A stretch of 64,000 nucleotides of DNA from Anniella stebbinsi (lineage: Eukaryota; Chordata; Lepidosauria; Squamata; Anniellidae), in the NCBI GenBank assembly GCA_029215795.1, contig JARDYH010000001.1:402479154-402543153 (forward strand), written 5' to 3'. Within the stretch, counting starts at the first letter, position 1. Each line of letters starts with the position of its first letter. This document shows positions 59,000-64,000 of the stretch, piece after piece. The notes below the pieces were generated by a model. It was given only the letters and a program-made list of their open reading frames with translations. It made no database searches and was not told the origin of the DNA. A program made the translations under genes and the position numbers.

Positions 59000-60900
59000 C
59001 ATAGAGAAAAGGACTATCGGGAGCTCCTGCGAAAGTGTTCTCTACCGTCACCTGATGGCAGGAAAGGAGGTTGCAGGCTCTCACATGCGCTGAGCGAATC
59101 CCTGTTTGCAAGAAGCAGAAATGCCATTGCAGAACGGGAGGGTGGTGTGTGTGATACTGCTGCATGTTTGTTGCTGGATCCCATCTTCTCGTTGTTTTGT
59201 CGGCTCCACTTTCATTTTTCTTTTATAATGTGCATCCACTGACTCAGCATTATTATTTTTTACTCTGGTTTACTGAATCCGGATCAAGTTCATTATCTTC
59301 TGGTTCTTTACTCCGGATCACTGGATCCAGATTTTTATTTTATTTACTTAAAAATACATTTAGGCCCCCTTTAAGAGCAAAAACCCTCTCGAGGATAAAC
59401 ATGGTTTTACGTGATAAAACCCTATACGATAAAAAGAACAAAACTGAATCCCATCAAGCCACAATCCTATGCATGTCTAGCCAGATGTGTCTGGGCCCTG
59501 CTTGGTTTTGCTGTCTCCAGAGGTGGCTGCTGCACACAGGGCCTGCGGCCATCAATCTTTGCTCGGCGCTCGGTTTTACTTTGTGGAAACTTTAGCCTGT
59601 CAGCAAAAAGAACACCCATCATTGTGTTTTGGGAGGTGTTGAGTGAGATCAGCGGCTGGTTTCTACATCTTTTATGATGCAGATCACCTTTCGGAGCTCA
59701 TGACAAGCCGGACTTGATTTGAGTCCAGTCGGGTTCACCAGGGCTTGAGGCACAGATGCTTTCTTTAGCACAATGCCTCAGAACCAGAGCACATGCAATT
59801 TGGACAAAGAAGAGAGTACCTCTGAGTCTACGCAGAGGCTTTTCTCTTGCCCCTGTGTAACCACAGTCTTCACCAACATAATCAGGTGGCAACTGTGAAA
59901 TGGCTTCCAGGTTAGACAGCCCTCACATTCTACGCTGGCATCAGCTCCAGAACCTTCCCTATTTATTTATTACTTTATTACATTTCTATACCACTCAATA
60001 ACCAAAGCTCTAATTTTAGGAATTATGGGTTTGTTTATTCATGGATTGTGTCTACATCAGGGGTGTTGATCCAGCTGGCTTGGGGTCCCAGTTTGGCCCT
60101 CCCTTGAGGGTTCCCTCCCCAATATATTTAGTTCTGTATACCATAACTCTGACCCCTCCAATATCTCCCTCTTGTGCATAAATGGTATCATTTTGGCTAC
60201 AGACGGACTGGTATCTGGAGAACTGAGTTGGCTGTCAGTCTATATATTCTGTTGGTGACACTGCAGATCAAACGTGCATTTTTATCCCTCATTTCAAATG
60301 TCGGAACTATGCGTGTTTTACGAGGGAAGGGAGCGGGTGGCATATTCTCCCTGAGTCATGTCACATTACGAGGGGGTGGTCAAACCTGATATGATAGCCC
60401 CCAGAGATGCTGCATGTCACACCAGAAGGTATGAAATCGTATGGAAAATTCATGGCTGCACCTTTAAAAAATGCTTCAATGCCTGACTTTTCAGCCAAGT
60501 GCCAGAAAGATTTTTATGAGAGGTTTGCCTTCAGTTTCAGCCCCATTTCCCCCCAGTGAGCTAATGGTCCAGTTCAAATGTCAGTGGGAAGCAATAATTT
60601 CCCATGACGACGGACCTCCATGACCTGGGGGTTCCGTACACCTCCCTCCGTTCCCCCTTGGCATGCATGAGGAGATCAAACTCTCCTGCTTTTGAACTAA
60701 CCGCAGTTCCTCACTGTGTATGATCTCGGAGAATGGAGGTTAGCTTAAAGATGTCAGGATCAAACCATGGTTTGATATCCTGGTTTGTTAAGTAATCATA
60801 GTTAGAACAAGCCGCAGATCCTCAAGGTTGGATGCAACAGGGAACGATGGTTAGTTCAAACCAGAGTAGAAGTGAATGCTCAATCCCCTCCTCACACAGA
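59000..60900. other. Unassigned intergenic DNA
   Basis: No gene recognised. A LINE tail fragment sits at about 59955-60010. The remainder has no clear repeat or coding signal. Confidence 0.5.
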
Positions 60901-60954
60901 GGAAAAGGAGAGGAAGCACCGATGCCCAAGACGTGAGGTCAGTGGTCATGCACA

Positions 60955-61116
60955 CACTGGGCAAGCAGTGAGTCCCAGGTTTGATCCTTGGCATTCCAAG
61001 AAGGCTGGAAAAGTCTCCTGCGCAAACCTTGGAGAGCCTCTGCCAGTCAGTGTAGACCTGCCTTCTCTGACCTGGCCCCCTCCAGATGTGTTGGACTTCC
61101 AATTCCCATTAGGGTC
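60955..61116 (+). mobile_element. SINE fragment followed by MITE fragment
   Basis: CCCAGGTTTGATCCTTGGCA through GAGCCTCTGCCAGTCAGTGT is a SINE body; CTTCTCTGACCTGGCCCCCT through TTCCAATTCCCAT is one arm of the MITE family at 62314. Confidence 0.45.
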
Positions 61117-61134
61117 AGGATCTCTTGTCGATCA

Positions 61135-61415
61135 ACCCAGAGTGCAGGACGCGGAATAATGGGCTCAAGTTACAGGAAGCCAGATTCCGGTTGGACATCA
61201 GGAAAAACTTCCTGACTGTTAGAGCAGTACGATAATGGAACCAATAGCCTAGGGAGGTCATGGTCTCTCCCACCCAGAGGCTTTCAAGAGGAAGCTGGAC
61301 AGCCATCTGTCAGGGATGCTTTAAGATAGATTCCTGCATTGAGCAGGGGGTTGGACTAGATGGCCTTGTGGGCCCCTTCCAACTCTACTATTCTATGATT
61401 CTATGATTCTATGAA
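61135..61415 (+). mobile_element. CR1 LINE 3' end
   Basis: CGGTTGGACATCAGGAAAAA, GGCTTTCAAGAGGAAGCTGG and GGTTGGACTAGATGGCCTTG lead to a terminal array of ATTCTATG units (61389-61412), the diagnostic CR1 ending. Confidence 0.75.
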
Positions 61416-62313
61416 CTTTTAATTCCAGGTTCCAAGGGCAAACAAGAAGGAAAATAAACAAAATGTATTGTTGGTCTGATCCAGCAAAAATTCACCTTCT
61501 TATAGGTACAGACCTCAGAAAGTTTGAATGAATGACTTGGCTGAGAAAGACCAGTCAGGAAGCAAGAGAAGAACTTTCAATAAGAACAGAGGAGCCACAG
61601 GAAAAGTCTGACTCCGACCAAATGTCACAATGTCCAGTGCCACCTAGCCATGTAATGACCCTACGGTCCTGCTCTTGCCATCCCTGCTATGAACATCTGT
61701 CCCCACCCTTAGCAGGAAGAGTCCTGTGGTTCAAAGACCAGGAAGATCAGACTAGCCAGGGAGCTGTCCAGCCGAGTGCACAGTGAGAAAGGTGTTGCTT
61801 TAGCAAGAAGTAGAGGCCCACTGAGCAGCTTTATAGGGAATGCTGATGCCCCTCTCCTTCCTGGCTAGGCAGTAAGGCCCTCATCTAGAGCATGCTTTCT
61901 CCTCGTGAATAGGGCTCTGAGAAATGCTGCCAGAGAGGCAGTGCATCTTCCGCTATGGGCCTCTGGCCAGATACATCACTGCCTTTGTTCCTGGGGTCCT
62001 GAGGGTGATCCTGATTGGTTGAAGCAAGGGGTGGAACCCATGCAAGAGCTTTGGTTGTTTTAATCCCTCGGCCTCCTTGAATGGGACATTGCTCCCAGTG
62101 GAAAGGTATCCTCTAATTTCTCCTGGCCACTGCTAGGAACGTTGACTGGATCCTTCTCCTCTTCTGAGGTCTCCAGGGCTGTCCCAGCAGGAAGTTGGTG
62201 GGACATGGCACCCATTCCCATACTTATGGAATGAAGGCTTACAGGCATCAAGTTCTGAAGCTCAGATATTAGATTTTCCCACTCTTAAAGCAACGCCGAA
62301 TGAAAGCACATGG

Positions 62314-62442
62314 CAGCCTTTCCCAACCTGGAGCCCTCCAGATGTGTTGGACTCCAACTCTCCAAATCCCCCCACCAACATAGCCAGGAAATTGCATTGT
62401 GGGAGCTGTGATCCACCACATCTGGAAGGTTGGGGAAAACTG
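62314..62442. mobile_element. hAT-like MITE
   Basis: Inverted arms CAGCCTTTCCCAACCTGGAG and GGAAGGTTGGGGAAAACTG. Confidence 0.55.
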
Positions 62443-63179
62443 GGGTTGAGTTTAGGCCTCTAAATGGCATTTGTTGTGTTCATTTAGGATTGTAGGGAGA
62501 CAGTTTGAGAAATTAATAATCTTCCTGCAGATTCTCCCAGGGAATGGCTCTCCATCATTCATCTTACCTGCATCTATTTTCTGAACTCCAGAGTCGCTTC
62601 ATATACAACAAGCCTCTCCTTTGTACCTCCAGCAGCTCCAGGTTGGAGGACGTTGCCGGATCCTGCCTCAATGCAGCCAGGGGTACAAGCTCCATCCCAG
62701 CACCGTCGGCCCAAGAAGTCAGTTGACATCTCTTTGTTATTGCTCTCCCTTCCTTTCGCTCGCCCCAGCTGCTCAGGTTTCCAGTGGCTAATTGTAGTCA
62801 TTCATGGTAATGGCGGGGCCGCCTCCAGAAAGATGAGCATTAACGATCCATTCATTAAGTGCCATTGAACGAGTCCAGGGCAGCGGCCCTCACGGCCCCT
62901 TGTGAAGCGGATGGACGCGGAAGGGTTATTAGGAGAAGCCGTTCTCAACCAGGGAAAAACATTCCCACTGAGACGGGCCCCTCTAGGCCTTGGAGACATT
63001 GCCTCTGAAGGGCCCTGTGTTCTTTACCCAACTGGGGATGTTGGTGCCCATTCTACAAAACTCCCTGTCCAGAGCTTTTCTGGAGCAACATCTCTGCTGT
63101 TCTTCTGCCAGCATGCAAAAAGATTTCTATTCAGGCAGGCTTTTAGCATCAGTCTAAACTGATTTGCTTACCAAAATGG

Positions 63180-63490
63180 CTTTTTAATTTGGTGCATGCC
63201 AGTTCATTCTTTCTGACTGATGTGCATGTATTTGTCTTTTATTTTTAGTTGTGTTTTATTTGATGTGTTTTTACTGGATGTTTTTGACTGATGAGTTTTA
63301 ATGCTTTAATTAAATTATAGCTTTGTCATTTCCGCCCTTCGCAGTTTTTAAAAACTGTTATGGAATGCATTTGGCTTTTTGAAATGTGCTTTGTTCATTG
63401 TATTTTATGTTGTGAAGCCATTCAGGGTCTCTATGGGGAGAAGAACAGGGTATATACATAATAAATTGATTGATTGATTGATTGATTGAA
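63180..63490 (+). mobile_element. LINE 3' UTR-like segment with (ATTG)n tail
   Basis: T-rich text, a CATTCAGGGTCTCTATGGGG landmark and an AATAAATTGATTGATTGATT tail resemble a LINE 3' end. No coding part remains. Confidence 0.35.
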
Positions 63491-63518
63491 AAATGGTTGG
63501 GGCAGAAGAATTAAGAAT

Positions 63519-63546
63519 GAATATATATATATATATATATATATAT
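63519..63546. repeat. (AT)n microsatellite
   Basis: About 13 AT units. Confidence 0.8.
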
Positions 63547-64000
63547 TCCAAAATCTTTTCAGTCTTACTCCACCAATTTCCAAATACACCCTGATCTCTT
63601 TATTTAGGCTGCAGTCCTAAGTGGCACATACTTACCTGGGACTGAGTCCTACTAAACACAATGGGTCTTCCTTCTCTGTACATTATCTAGACAGATGTTT
63701 CCCTCTCTTTATAACTCTCTTTCTCTCGTTCTTTGCAACTACCATGCCTGGGAGAAAATGAAATTCTGGCAAAAGCTGTATTTCTTAAGTTTTCCATGAC
63801 CTGGATTACTACTCAGTGTTTTATTTTTAATTAAGAATTTCTTTTTTAAAAAACCGTTTATATTGTATTCCTTTAAAATATCTATTATTATTATTATTAT
63901 TGCACAATTCCATATTTAAAATTGTTTTGCTAGACTTGGTGTGCAGGGGAGGATTCCAGGACTCTGGTCGCATACAAAGGCTTTCCCCCCATTTGATGGA

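Noticed and set aside
61532..61786. 84-codon plus-strand frame downstream of WDR61, considered as a possible CRABP1 exon
   Set aside because: It has none of the CRABP1 motifs, no splice signals fit, and it lies next to a CR1 end. CRABP1 probably lies beyond the window.

Overview
The window is vertebrate nuclear DNA, most likely from a squamate reptile. Genes are split into short exons with GT-AG introns. The background is dense in sauropsid repeats: CR1 ends with an ATTCTATG tail, L2-type LINE ends, hAT MITEs with 8-bp target duplications, tRNA-derived SINEs, an R4/Dong-like LINE piece and a DIRS retroelement. The assignment to squamates rests on this repeat mix and is an inference.

Four protein genes are supported by exon-by-exon reading. 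Left to right they are the last exon of IDH3A (+, 387-470), ACSBG1 (-, stop at 3793, coding exons up to 24061 and perhaps 28688), DNAJA4 (+, ATG 36673, stop 50987) and WDR61/SKIC8 (-, ATG 57992, stop 52081). Order and orientation match human 15q25.1. All exon phases close: DNAJA4 gives 397 codons and WDR61 305, both the same as in human. ACSBG1 gives about 690 if the proposed first exon is right. IDH3A and ACSBG1 are tail to tail, as are DNAJA4 and WDR61.

Layout: 1-3.3 kb is the IDH3A end and 3' UTR. From 3.3 to 28.7 kb is ACSBG1, with introns full of transposons, including a 1.7-kb hAT foldback element nested in an L2 fragment. From 26.3 to 33.6 kb is intergenic DNA with an LTR-like block, three copies of a CpG-rich repeat, a lysine-rich 30-bp-repeat open exon and a 100-bp palindrome. 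The DNAJA4 promoter (CRE, heat shock element, TATA) lies at 33.9-34.06 kb and is followed by a decayed tandem array in intron 1. A nearly full-length but broken DIRS element (42.74-48.67 kb) sits in a DNAJA4 intron only 68 bp before the next exon. WDR61 follows with a CpG-rich promoter holding an RFX X-box. From 59 to 64 kb I see only repeats and unassigned DNA.

The genes serve unrelated housekeeping roles: the TCA cycle, fatty acyl-CoA activation, an Hsp40 co-chaperone, and the SKI/PAF1 complexes. Their linkage reflects old synteny rather than a pathway. The main unusual content is structural: nested mobile elements, large inverted repeats, and a possible lineage-specific upstream coding exon.
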